A stretch of 64,000 nucleotides of DNA from Linnemannia elongata (lineage: Eukaryota; Mortierellomycota; Mortierellomycetes; Mortierellales; Mortierellaceae), in contig JAXBDG010000010.1 of NCBI GenBank assembly GCA_036320915.1, positions 372,001 through 436,000 of the forward strand, written 5' to 3'. Every line of letters starts with the position of its first letter. Positions within the stretch are counted from its first letter, which is position 1. The translations under genes were made by a program, and so were the position numbers. Under the pieces are notes generated by a model. That model searched no databases. It was not told the origin of the DNA and saw only the letters and a program-made list of their open reading frames with translations. Shown piece by piece: positions 24,015-34,811 of the stretch.

Positions 24015-27000
24015 TTACGACCTCATTTTGCTATGCACGCCTGATCCAGAAGCTGCAGATGCAGCAGACGCAGAGGAAGCCGTCCTGCTCCGCAGAGGCA
24101 AAGTATCAACACGAAGTCTCGCTCCAACATTCGCGCGAACAAACGGATCCTGATATTGCTGTTGCTGATGCTGCTGGTGCAAAGGTGAAAGCGGAGGAGG
24201 TGGTGGTGGCGTTGACGCCATCCCCATCACAGGCAACCTCGGCCCCACAGACCCTGTAGACGCAAACTTGGCCGCCTCGTTCCTGGCAATCATAGTCCAG
24301 AGTCCATGCATCGACTGTTCGATCTGAAGGACCTTGTTGTCCAGGAACTCAACCGACTCGATTGCCACTGCAGCGTAGTGGAGGACGTCTTTTTCCTCTT
24401 GTTCAAGGGAAGCTAATTGGCTTCGGAGATCTTGGACTTCTTGGCGGAGGGTTGAAGCTTCGCAGGTGCTTGTGCTTGCGCTGGTGACACTGTGGCTCCT
24501 ATGCCTGTCCTTGATGTTGGTGTAGATGTTGCTATGGGTGTTGGTTGGGGTTATGGAGGCAGTTGCGATGGTGCGGTAATCCTGAATGATTGAATTGGGT
24601 GCAGAGCAAGCGGTTGTTGCACTGATAATGTTACTGTTGTTCTCCCTCCTGCCGAAACGACCGCTGGGGGCACGATTGAGTTCATAGGAAGCCCGGGAGG
24701 TAATTCGTGACAGGGTTGGAGAGGCAGCGGGTGGTGTCGAGAGTACATGTGGCTCAGGCGTACGGGACAATGACGACTGCCGCTGGTTCTCTTCGGCTAA
24801 TTCTCGGTTTACACGCTCCAGTGCCGCCACCTTCTTCCGGAGACTTTGGTTCTCTCGGCGAAGTCGATCAGCGTCATCCTTGCTACTTCTAGTGTCGTTA
24901 CTTCTGAGGGCACCGTTGGCAGCTTCCTCGTCCATGTCAACATCCATATTCGAGTCCTTATCCATGCTAGCATCCTTGTCCCCCGAAATAGTGTCAGTCA
25001 GGAACGTTGTTGCGGAAGCTGATGTTGCGAGTCCAGACTCCTGCATCTCCATCTGTTCCAGAGACGCCACCCTCGCACACAATGCTTGAATCGCTTCTAA
25101 AAGACTGTCCGTCTCGTTAGGCTGGTTCGGAGATCCGGTGGCGACAGGTACTCGTACAACGTCCGTCGAAGAAGCCGTCAGATCCAAAGCCGAGGCTCTA
25201 CTTTGATCGTTTTTGCCTTTCCTGGTGACTGAACGGTTGGTATTGGTGGTTTTTGTTGTGGTTGTCATTTTAGTTTTTGTTGTTGTTTTTGTTGACGCTT
25301 GGACGGTCTCCTGAACCTCTAAACTTTGAACCACCTCATTCTCTGGCGACTCCTGAGCTTCTGTAGGTACGTTCGCCTTCACCACCACCGGTCCCGCAGC
25401 CATCGCCTCCCGAAGCTGAGCCGCAAACTCTTTAAAAGCCGGCGAGGACAAGACAGGATGCTTAACCGCAAACACATGATCAAATCCGGTCTTCCTCTCC
25501 CCGTCCTCCTCTGTCTCACAAGCCATCATCGCCGCAAAGTCCTGCAAAACAACCTTCCTCAACCCCGCTACAAATAATAAATGCCGAATCAAAGGAAAGT
25601 CTGCCTTATGATACTCAAAATCCCTATCCTTCTCCGGCAGCCTATCCGTGTCCTCCGGTCGATCCATCATAATATTTTCCACCCACATCTTCCAATCCGC
25701 ATTATCATTATAAACGTCCTCTATAAAGGGGAACAGTTGTCGTTGAAGGTCAAGAGGTGGGAGGAGTCTGTTCCGTGGGAGGCGAAAGACGGATGGTTGG
25801 GGGAGGGTTGCTGTTAGGATGATGGGAGGGACTTTCTTGTTGCCGTTTGTGTGTCGATTGGGTGATGGGTTTATGAAGTCGAAGAAGGAACTGTAGGGTC
25901 GTTCTTCTGTGTTGGCTTCAATGATATCTGCGAATAGTGCTGCCGAATTCGCGCCTCCATCCTGTTCTGAGCTGTGAAATATGGCGCCACGCAAAAGAAA
26001 ACAAATACGTTAGTGATCCTGAACCCATATATGATAGAGCAATAAAAAAAAGAGCGAACACCATGTTGCTAGATAACTAGAGTTGGCACTTGCCTGATAT
26101 TCTCTCCTGCCTTTGGTGCGTCTTTCAAAAACTCGATAGGTTCAGTCGCCCAGTCGTCAATGCCAAAATCTGGAAACGACTTTTTCTCCTATACCAACAA
26201 ACACAAAGAACATTAAAGACCGTAGTGTAACGTAACCGCGAGGTTACATAAGACCGAGCGAAAAAAAAAAAAAAACAACAACAGTGCAAGAGAGTCATCA
26301 CATACCGTCCATTTGCCAAGGAGGAAGAAGGCGAGCGCGCCAATAGGGCAGACCTGCACGTCTTCTTCCCGGAGGAAAATTGAGTATCGCAAACTGTCTG
26401 TATATTGCTTCCTGAAATCAACCATTACCGCGACTCCCTGTGTCGGTATCTGGTCTTCGTCCTCTGGCCGTATTTGCAGGTGGTAGAGTTGTGGCGGTAC
26501 GAGGGTCGCCAAATTATTTCGAGAGTCGGTTTCAAAGTAGCCGAATGCCAGACGTAGCCGTTCCCGATGGGCAATCATCCACGAGTGTCCCCGCGAAGAA
26601 TGTTTAGTCTGGGGGTTCCAAAGGGATTTCATGATCTTTTTGAGCTGGATCATAGACGATTCCTTGTTTGCGTCGCCAGCATGGGTATCTTTCTCCCGGA
26701 TAGTTTTCTCCTGTACACCATGTTCCTGAATATTCTCTGGCTCCACACTCTCCTGCTGCACATTTTCCTGCTGCACATCTTCTTGGTGCACATCTTCCTG
26801 CGGGGTATTTTCACGGAGAACTTCTTGATGATCGATCTCCCGGTTATAGGCTTCCAGGTCCTCGGGCTCCTGTTGCGCAGTTTCCTGGTTCCCATTCTGC
26901 TGGTGCTCCCCTTCCCGGAGTAAAATCTGTCCATCAGGGGTAATAATCCGCGGCAGACTAGGTCCTTCCTCCAATCTAATGAGTAATGAGTGGTAATGGG

Positions 27001-29394
27001 GAAACAGGGAGGGGTTAGAGACACCACGGCAGAATGTAGTTCGTCGACAAAAAGAGCATCAGTACGTGCCACTCTGTCTAAAGGTATCTAGCCCCTCCTT
27101 ACAGCTTTTCATAGTCGCTCATGATGACATCGATGGCAGTTTTTGCCAGATCCTTGGTAACATTCGGCTTGACCTTCTCAACATTGCACTGATCCATGTA
27201 AAGCGCTCGGACGGCCGTCAGGGCCCCGCGAACTGTCCCCTTGGATGGGCGGCGGACATCGGCCCCTTTGTGAATATTTGCAATGAAGGGCTTGATGCAT
27301 AGATGAGGATTATCCTTGTCATAGTACTCATCCCGTGCCGTGAGCTCTCTTGCGAAGGCGACAAACTTTTCGGCGGTGACTCTGTGTCCATCAGTGTATC
27401 TCTTTCTGATGCACCACTCCTATGTCGCATATGCAAGTGGAAGGACGGGGGTGTAATGGTGGCGTTAGTGGGTCGTCAGGAGCATATCGCTGGGCAATTT
27501 TAGTACAGTGAAGTAGATCTCTTTTGAGTCCTACCTTCCACTGTGTTTGATGAGTAAGGTGGCGCCGTTGAGTAGTGCCTGCAAAAACCCAAAGTGGGTC
27601 CTGACTCTGTGAAACAGGAGACAATGCCCGTCCAATCCTTTTGCTCCCGCTTTTCTTCTTGGGCTTCTCCTTCTTTTTAGCCTCCTTTTCGTTGTCGCTT
27701 TGCTGCCCGCTTTCCTGTGCTGACGGTGCGGTCGATGAAGCTTCTGTTTCTTTACTTGAGGTTTCTTCCTGTACAGGGCTCCCCTCACCACTCGCGTCAA
27801 CTAATTATTGGTGATTAATAAAAACGAGCAAAGAGTTAGGAAAACAATGCAACATGATGACCACAATAGTGGAGTGAACTAACGCCAGATGCAAGATACG
27901 CCCATTGTCTTTGTTATTGTTTTACCTCCGTCCATGTTATCCTCGTCAGCGCCATCCTCGTCTTCATCTTCCTCTTCCTCGTCCTCATCACCACCCTCGC
28001 CGACCCTCGTAAATGTGGTATGGCTGAGCCTAGTAGGAAAAAAATGCGTAGTTGATCAGCTAGCCATTCCAATATACATAAAGCAGGTCTAAGCAGAATA
28101 ACAGTCATTCAACCACAGATTTACTCAATAAGCTTATCGCATTTGCATCCACTTACATATTCTCATAATCACTCAAGATCATTTCAATCTCGTTTTTTCC
28201 AAGGCTGTCATTGGGGATGATCCCATCCACAAGGCATTGTTCCTCGTAAAGAGATCGCACGGCTTTCATGTAAGCTTCCAGGGTCGCCAAGGAGGCTCGA
28301 CGGATATCGCTTCCGTCACGGGACTTGACAAAGAGGGGTTTTATACTGAGACGCGGGACGTCGCTGTCGGTGTACGATTGTGGGGCCGTGAGTTCCCTGA
28401 GGTAGGAGACAAATTTCTCACGCGTCACCCAGTCTCCGTCCGAAAACTCCTTGCGGATACACCACTCCTACAGATCGATCACCAAAAAAAATTTGTACAG
28501 GTTATTAGTAAAAGGAACTACGTTGGCAGAATACAAGTGCAAAGGTGTTCAAGTTGCATTTTCATACACACCTTCCAGTGCGATTGATATTGTGCATGGG
28601 ACCTCCCATTGTGCCTCTTGGTGTTTGGTCGAGGTCGTACTTCGGGATGTCGCGATCTACTCTCAGGCATCGCCTCCGCTCTCCTTCCAGCTTCCGCATC
28701 CTTTGCAGTCGACGTTGTAGTCGTGGTCGTAGTTGTGGTTGTGGTTGCGGAGGCATAGCTCACATTGTTGCTTGGCTCAGGACGGGAATCGCGTTCCTGC
28801 ACTTCGCCTCGTAGAGCTGCTATTAAGGATGATATAGTGGGGCGGACGTAGGTCATTGACGAGGAAGGTGGTGAAGTCCAAGAATCTCTTTTCCTTGGCG
28901 ATTCTTCCTCTACATTCTTTCTCTTTAGACTGGAAAGGGATGCTATTTTCGATGGTCCGTAGGCAATTGAACAAGGTTAAGTTAAAGGTTTGCCATGCCT
29001 TATTGCCAACATAGCGGAGCAAATTATTTCTGCCTGTGGTATGTTGCTATTAAATCGACTGTGTTTACCTTTGCTAGTCAGATCGCGTTGGCTCCCTGGT
29101 CGCTGTTGCCCCTTGTCGTCTTTGATGGTTGTCGTGGTCGCCGTTGTTGGATATGGCCACTGTCCGTGTTGAAAAGGCATCGGAGACTGAAGTGAGATAG
29201 TTCTAAGAGTTGCTGGAACTATAAATGAAACACGCGTGTTTAAAACTTCAATTGAGCTCGATACTCCCTTCAAATTGACTATAACGGTTTTCACGGGCAA
29301 AAACCGGTCCCTCCCTACCTTCTGGAACTGGGCTTTGGGAGCGAGAACGTGTGAGATCAATTGCCATCGAATCGTTTTTTGGCGACTGCGTCAT
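24015..29394 (-). CDS. Ndc10/Crypton-recombinase-like protein, 1438 aa, ten exons
   Basis: Exons from the 5' end: 29394-29319, 29218-29069, 28942-28572, 28467-28157, 28029-27926, 27800-27535, 27419-27103, 26975-26306, 26188-26094 and 25971-24015, in frame throughout. The last intron (26093-25972) has a GC donor. Residues 200-303 and 427-532 are two related copies of the N-terminal tyrosine-recombinase (SAM-like) domain, each starting EWCIRK and ending SDYE. Then a Gln/Glu-rich repeat stretch (about 560-620) and an Ndc10_II-like core (about 655-785) with CPIGALAFFLLGKWT and KKSFPDF. Exon 10 has the family's FRLPRNRLLPP and LRKVVLQDF stretches (about 847, 925), then leucine-rich coiled coils (about 1150, 1317) and a disordered tail. 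I cannot find the HxxR...Y catalytic half, so it is probably a domesticated DNA-binding protein. Function unknown; the family name rests on motif memory. Confidence 0.8.
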
Positions 29395-29829
29395 GGTCCC
29401 AGGAATAGTGAGACCAGAGTTGATGAGGTGGTGCGTTGAGCCACGAAATGAGACTGTCGACGAAAGTGCCGAAGAAGAAGTAATAAGAAGAAAGAATGTG
29501 TTTCAACCAGAGAGAAAGGGGATGGTAATGACAATGGTTGTGAAAGAAGTTTGTTGCTCCTGGGGAGTTCAAACACAACAAGGAAAGAAAAAAGCGCGAG
29601 TGTTGCGACTGCTTTTTCGGGGGGGTCGAAGGGTCCAAGCGCCACCATCGGTTTATCGATCCATCACCAAGAAAATAACATGTGCATATGTTCTTCTTTT
29701 GTATCAATAGCAAAAAAATGCTCATGGTATCTGGAAACCTTGATCTGGGAACACGTTGGTAAAAACTCAATTGGTTTCAAAGCACAGGCTAGACAATTCA
29801 AATAAAGTCTCATTTATTTTTCATCAATG
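29395..29829. other. Spacer upstream of the Ndc10-like gene
   Basis: About 435 bases between the start codon of the Ndc10-like gene and the end of its broken paralogue. No open frame of interest. It must hold the promoter of the minus-strand gene; I see no clear TATA box. Confidence 0.45.
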
Positions 29830-31063
29830 ATCACTTTCAACAGGCCAAGACCCCGAGACCGTTTTCTCCCATTGGTCGCCAATTCTTACGAAACGACGCG
29901 GCCTGCTCCATCAACAGTTCCTGCTTACCCTGCCGCCTCTGCTGGTCCATCGTCACCTTTATCCTCGGCCTTGGCAACCATCGCCCAAAGTCCTTGCATG
30001 GGTCGCTCCATCTCAGTCACCCCGTTTTCTATAGACTTCTACCGCCAGAGTCGCATCCTCAATCGCTATAGTCGCAGCCTCGATAGATTCTTTTTTCTCC
30101 TGGTCCTTGACCGCCAATCGCTCACGAATTCGGTAGATTTCCTGCCAAAGTAGAGCTGAATCATCCACTTGGGCAACAGTGCTGGAGTGGGTAGTAGAAG
30201 GACCAGTACCTGAAGAGGATTTTATAGATGAATGGTGTTGGTTTCGCCTTCAGTGGTTTTGGTCAGAGGACAGCTGCAGGGCATCTTTTTCCAGAGGCGT
30301 CACTTTGTCCTGGAGACCTTGAATATCTCTTTGAAGAAGAGAAGAGCCGCCATCATCCTTTCGCATTGGAGAGTTAGGTGAGATCTGGATGTCGGCGGTT
30401 CTGGTGGTTGATGGTCGCTGACTGTGATGGTGCCTTCGAGTCTTATGTCAGGGCTGGTTGGATCGAACATCGAATGGGTCCGCAAGCAAGTTGTGGCCAT
30501 CGATGGTATGGAGATGGATGTTAGAACAAGCCCGCCGCCTGCTGCTGATGACGAAGACGACGACAGGGGCGATGATGAAGGAGGCAGTAGAGATGACCAA
30601 GACTCTCGCTTTGCCGGCAGCTCACCCTCCACACGTTTCCTTTTCAGCGTGGAATCTATCAAAGGGTTATAGTTGTTGCTGGTGATATTGTCGTGATTTC
30701 ATTGTTGGAGTAGCAACAGCAGTTGCTTGCGTAGATGTAATTCAGTTTCTGCTTTTGCTGCCCATGCTCTACCTGATCGTCCGCGCCAGCTGACATCGAC
30801 AAATGTGGCCACCTCTCGCGCTGAGAGGCGATCCCAAACTCCTGTGCGATCTTCTGAATCATGTCCATTGATATATGTAGTAAAAAAAACGCATACAAGT
30901 CAATTCGTATTGTGTTCAGTCCAGTTTTGCTTATCTCTCCTCGTGATACAGTATCCATTGTAAAGAGGTAGGAAAGTGTCTCTGCTCACCTTCTGGATTG
31001 GGGGAATCGACTTGGCGGGTCATTGGCAATGGACGACGCGTCTTTTTCTGAGGATTGTGTTAT
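29830..31063 (-). pseudogene. Broken, internally deleted paralogue of the Ndc10-like gene
   Basis: Three segments match the neighbouring gene on the same strand. (1) At 31063-30990 a 74-base stretch aligns with its 76-base first exon and keeps the donor (AGAAG then GT), but the start codon ATG reads ATA. (2) Near 30663 an acceptor with GATAG is followed by DSTLKRKRVEGELPAKRES, matching SLKRKNVEEESPRKRDS at the start of the intact exon 3. (3) At about 30160-29900 the text KKESIEAATIAIEDATLAVE, then in another frame MERPMQGLWAMVAKAED, matches the intact C-terminal EQSMHGLWTMIARNE coiled-coil region. The central recombinase-like domains are missing, a stop (DQNH*) and a frameshift interrupt the tail, so it is a decayed tandem duplicate with a large internal deletion. 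The exact left end is uncertain. Confidence 0.75.
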
Positions 31064-31312
31064 GGTCGAGTGATTTTGAACGTGAGTTGATAGGGGTGTG
31101 GTTTGAATCGGCGAAAGACTTGCTGAATGAACGCGTCAAGAAAATATAAGTGGGAAATGATGAAAGGAAAAAGAATTGGTGAGAATGGGGATGGGGATTT
31201 GCAATGGTTGCTGTTGCGCTCGGACCTGAGCCCTTCTGAATACCTGCTTAGCCTAAATAAATGATTCTAACACTGCTGCTAACAAAGACGTATTCATTGA
31301 TATATCTTTTTT

Positions 31313-31352
<40 letters not shown>

Positions 31353-31645
31353 GCAGGGCACGGATACAGATCAGTAGACGGAATAGTACAAGAGCCGCTC
31401 TTCACTTTGTTGTGCAAGTGCAATGGTTCTCCTTTTTAGCAAAATTCAGTCATTCACCAGGGAAGAAACATTTTGGTTGTCCTCATTGATCACCTTAATT
31501 AGTTTCGGACAATACTTTCACAGGATGGTGATCCATATCAGTATCATATTAGGCACATTCTATTTTGCTATTTGTTGCATCGTCTTTTTATTATACGTTA
31601 TACAAGGTGAAGGAAATGAGAGAAGGTATGTACACATATGAATTT
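31064..31645. other. Spacer with poly-A run
   Basis: No gene seen. Contains a 38-A run and ends at the stop codon of the small minus-strand gene, whose 3' UTR it must include. Confidence 0.5.
31314..31351 (+). repeat. Poly-A run (38 A)
   Basis: Unbroken A run (T on the strand of the neighbouring genes), between the broken paralogue and the small gene. Confidence 0.85.
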
Positions 31646-31891
31646 TTAAGAGCGCGACTTGCGGTTCCCGCCGAAACGACGCAAGAACTTTTGGAACTGA
31701 CGATCCTGGTTGATATCGTATTCGGCATCAGCACTCGACTGGGACTCGGGCTCGGACTCGGACTGCTGTTGCGCCTGGGCATCAGTCAAAGAGTCGGACT
31801 TGGTGGTGTTGGAGGTATCCCACTCAGCAGAGGTGGCAAAAATGTCTTGCTCGGCGATGGTCAAGGCAGCGGTGACGGTAGTGGAAGTCAT
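31646..31891 (-). CDS. Small 81-aa protein, probably highly expressed
   Basis: I do not recognise the family. The protein begins MTSTTVTAALTIAEQDIFAT, has a Thr/Ser/Gln/Glu-rich middle and ends with a basic FQKFLRRFGGNRKSRS. Three things support a real gene despite the small size: strongly biased, mostly C-ending codons like those of the HMG-CoA reductase and Sel1 genes; a consensus TATAAATA box about 155 bases upstream on the same strand; and a clean CA/CT-rich leader ending AAATATATCAAG before the ATG. No signal peptide, membrane segment or cysteine is seen. TATA-driven small fungal genes with such codon bias are often abundant, stress- or growth-phase-regulated proteins. That role is inference. 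Confidence 0.7.
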   Translation of the reverse strand: MTSTTVTAALTIAEQDIFATSAEWDTSNTTKSDSLTDAQAQQQSESEPESQSSADAEYDINQDRQFQKFLRRFGGNRKSRS

Positions 31892-32457
31892 TCTTGATAT
31901 ATTTTTTTTTGGATGTAACGGCTTGAGTGATCTTGAATGTCTTGGTGGAAAGAGGGGTGGTATGCTTGTCCTGAGGAGAAGAGTGCTTGAGTTGGCTTGC
32001 TTGAATTGTTGGATGATGATACTTGGAAGGAAAGGTGGATCTCTTATTTATACTCAACAAAAGATATTGGCCACTGGGTCCGATGGACTTCTTGGTGCCA
32101 AAGGACCTGCCGTTTACTGCGACGTTGAAGAGTGCCTCAGTCAGATTCGGACTGTTGGAGAAATGGAGCACAAAAATGAAAAGGCGCCGCAGACACCAAA
32201 AATTCCTTTTTGCTGAACCTAAAACAACTCCGTTGGAATGTGGATCAATGGAGCACAAATCAAAACAATGCGTTCACAGTGCACTGTAAACGTCCACCCA
32301 ACCCTCATTCTCGCTTTTTTGCTCTCTTCCACGTCCAATGCATACCCAAAAGCCTAGCATTAGCATACAAACTCCAACGCTCACGTAAAAAAAATAGAGA
32401 ATGATTTATTCAGAGTCTGGATCTGTATGCTATTCCTTAACTGAAACGGTCCAGAAT
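31892..32457. other. Promoter/leader of the small gene and 3' end of the Rieske gene
   Basis: Apart from the TATA box at 32045-32052 and the leader of the 81-aa gene, I see no gene. The right part holds the 3' UTR of the Rieske-domain gene, whose stop codon is at 32458-32460. Confidence 0.5.
32045..32052 (-). promoter_or_regulatory. TATA box of the 81-aa gene
   Basis: Reads TATAAATA on the minus strand, about 155 bases before the ATG at 31891. Transcription would start about 30 bases downstream, giving a leader of roughly 120 bases. It is the clearest TATA element I found in this window. Confidence 0.65.
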
Positions 32458-33509
32458 CTACCATTCGACCTTGCAGGCATTGATGGTGGCTCCGTGCTTG
32501 CTACAGTATCCTCTGTTGTCCAATGCGAATGCCCAGTTGTGCTTGTTGCAGAACAATGTGTTGCCAACAACAACACCCTACAAAAAACAAAACAACAACA
32601 AAGAGGTGAGAGAAAGGGTCAGACGACTGTAGCACAAAAACATCAAAAATAGATGATCTACACAAAAACCGCTCCACACAAAGTACATCTTCAGATAATA
32701 AAGAAAGCTCATTCTCTTACCTTGGTCGCAAGATCAACATTCTTGTGAGGGCAGTACCGATCGACCTCATATGTGGTTCCGTTCCCTGCCGTCACACGGA
32801 TACGGTTACCCATGGGCTGGATCCGTCCAGGTCCAGGCAAAAGTGCACTGTTTCCTGACTTGACGAATGGCAACTGTGCTGAGGACATCTTGGGTGTATT
32901 CGCCTCCATCTCTGGGTCCGAGTCCGAAGAAGACGAAGATGACGACGACGAAGAGGATGAAGATGAGGACGAGGATGAGGACTCGTCATCGCCCTTGGCC
33001 TTCTTTTCCTTTTTGTGGATGGTGACAAGACCGTCCTCGGCTGTCGTCGTCGTCGATGTCTCCGCTGTCGTCTCTGCTGACGTGGATCCGGTCTGCTCTC
33101 CTTCTGCAGGTGTCTTCTCCTGATCCTTCTTGACGGACTTTTCCTTGGACGCCTTCTTCTCCATCTTTTCCTTCTTCTCCTTCTTCTTCTTCTCCTTCTT
33201 CTCCTTCTTCATCTTTTTCTTTTCCTGCTTTAGCTTTCCATAATCTAGCGACACAATAGGTTCCAAACATATTGTTAGGATCCAAATGGTATATTTTCAT
33301 TGTTGTAAGGGATATCTTTTTGGTTCTCTACACAATCGACAGCTCTATTCCTAGAGATGGGTAAGTACAGCAAGTTGAGAGGTGGGGAGAGAGAACGTCT
33401 TCATTTCTTCTTTTTTGACATACCGACGGGAGGGTTGACAGAGAGACGCAAGAGATCCTTGACCAGAGGCAACAACTCAATTTCCTATAACCATGAGCAA
33501 TCCAGCCAA

Positions 33510-33545
<36 letters not shown>

Positions 33546-34443
33546 GGCAAAAAAAAGTCCGAGGTCAGCAAGCAATACTTTTTTTCCTTTGACTCGGAGC
33601 AGCAGCTCTAGCCCCTTCAAATCCAGAACTCCAAGTTTTTCACACGGTCAATGTTCAAAGTTGTAAGTATCGTTCGTCCTATAAGACATGTGGAGAAAAT
33701 GAGGACGACGATCTTTACCTTCCAGCTCTCTCCAGAGAGAACACGGAGATCCTTGATGGTGTACAGTCTGTTCCGCTCCAAAATATCAACATCCTTCTCG
33801 ACATCACGGCTCGACCACGATCTCTCTGATCCAATGCGCTCCAGCAGTGTCGACGCTTTCTGTAGTTGTCAAAATAAAAAGAGACCAGAGCGACCAGTAA
33901 GTAAAAAGACCCTGACAGCGAAATGACGTTTGAAAGGAAGGGTCGTTCAATTGCCCGTCTATTCCTCAGTTGAAAACGAGTTCTCCATGATCCATGCATA
34001 TCCTTGTGTTCCTTTTGTGGTAGTGTCGTCCTTGTATTACTACGTCCAAACCGTCCTGTGTTTATCCTTTCAGTCCAGTCGGTCGAACGGTCGTTCGTCA
34101 ATAGTGAATGTCTTGCAGGTATACTGGCTTTTTGGTGTGAATAAAGATGTATTACCATCGAGTCTGGCAAGTACGTCTCTATTTTGTTTGACGTCCACAC
34201 ACCACAAAAAAAAAGAAAGGGAGGGAATGGAGATGGGTAAGTTAGCTGAAGAGACAATGATCGAGAGGATCAGGTGAACCATAACTACTGTCTGTCCTCT
34301 CCTGAAGGCCGTCGTTTTGTTGTGCAAGCAGGTGACTAGTGAGGAAGGGTACCGGTGTCTTCGGCGGGTTTGGTTGATTCTGGCATGGCGGCGAGGTAGG
34401 CGGCAAAGAGTCCTCCGCCATCGGCTCCGTTTTTCTTGCCCAT
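32458..34443 (-). CDS. Rieske [2Fe-2S]-domain protein with charged linker, 319 aa
   Basis: Exons 34443-34353, 34178-34156 (23-base microexon), 33859-33719, 33484-33424, 33244-32721 and 32577-32458, all in phase. The C-terminus holds a Rieske-type site: C270-P-H272, 17 residues, then C290-N-K-H293, in YEVDRYCPHKNVDL and LFCNKHNWAFAL; the two His bind one iron and the two Cys the other. The protein ends 26 residues later. Residues about 39-105 form a helical-looking module (LERIGSERSW, LYTIKDLRVLSGESWKEI) that may be SAM-like. Then come a Lys/Glu-rich tract and a Ser/Asp run. No oxygenase catalytic domain or targeting peptide is seen, so a small electron-transfer or iron-sulfur sensor role is only a guess. 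The branch point CTAAC before 33245 is clear; the microexon is the least certain part. Confidence 0.75.
33513..33543 (+). repeat. Poly-A run (31 A) inside a Rieske-gene intron
   Basis: On the coding (minus) strand this is a 31-T tract inside the intron between exons 3 and 4, ending about 27 bases before the acceptor, so it doubles as an extended polypyrimidine tract. Confidence 0.85.
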
Positions 34444-34811
34444 TGTTTAAAGAGAGGATGTGTGTGTGAAGAGAGAGAGAGAGGTGGGAAAAGTGGGTGA
34501 GTGGGTGAGTGAGTGAGTAAAAGAGTGTGAGAAGGGGTAGGGAAGGAGGGAGGGCTGTGACTCTAAAATGGACAGTAGTGAGACGAGAAAGTGGGGCGTT
34601 GAAGTGGGAGAGAGTTGAAAGAAAAAAAAGTCCGAGTCGAGTTCAAGCAAAAACAGATCCCTCTGCCAAACCGTTCTCGCTTCTCTGTCTTTTGGAAATT
34701 TTCAATCGCCGACTACCACCATCAAAAGAGTTGGACAGATCAAACAGACGTACCTTCTGACACTCATCTATTTCATTCCAATAAAGCAATGGTTTATTTC
34801 CGCTCCTTCTT
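34444..34811. other. Spacer upstream of the Rieske gene
   Basis: No gene seen. On the minus strand it is pyrimidine-rich close to the Rieske-gene ATG (plus-strand GA/GTGA-rich at about 34455-34545), consistent with its promoter and leader. Confidence 0.5.

Noticed and set aside
29827..30153. Plus-strand 108-codon open frame over the broken paralogue
   Set aside because: It is antisense to the coiled-coil relic, which has recognisable homology to the neighbouring gene.
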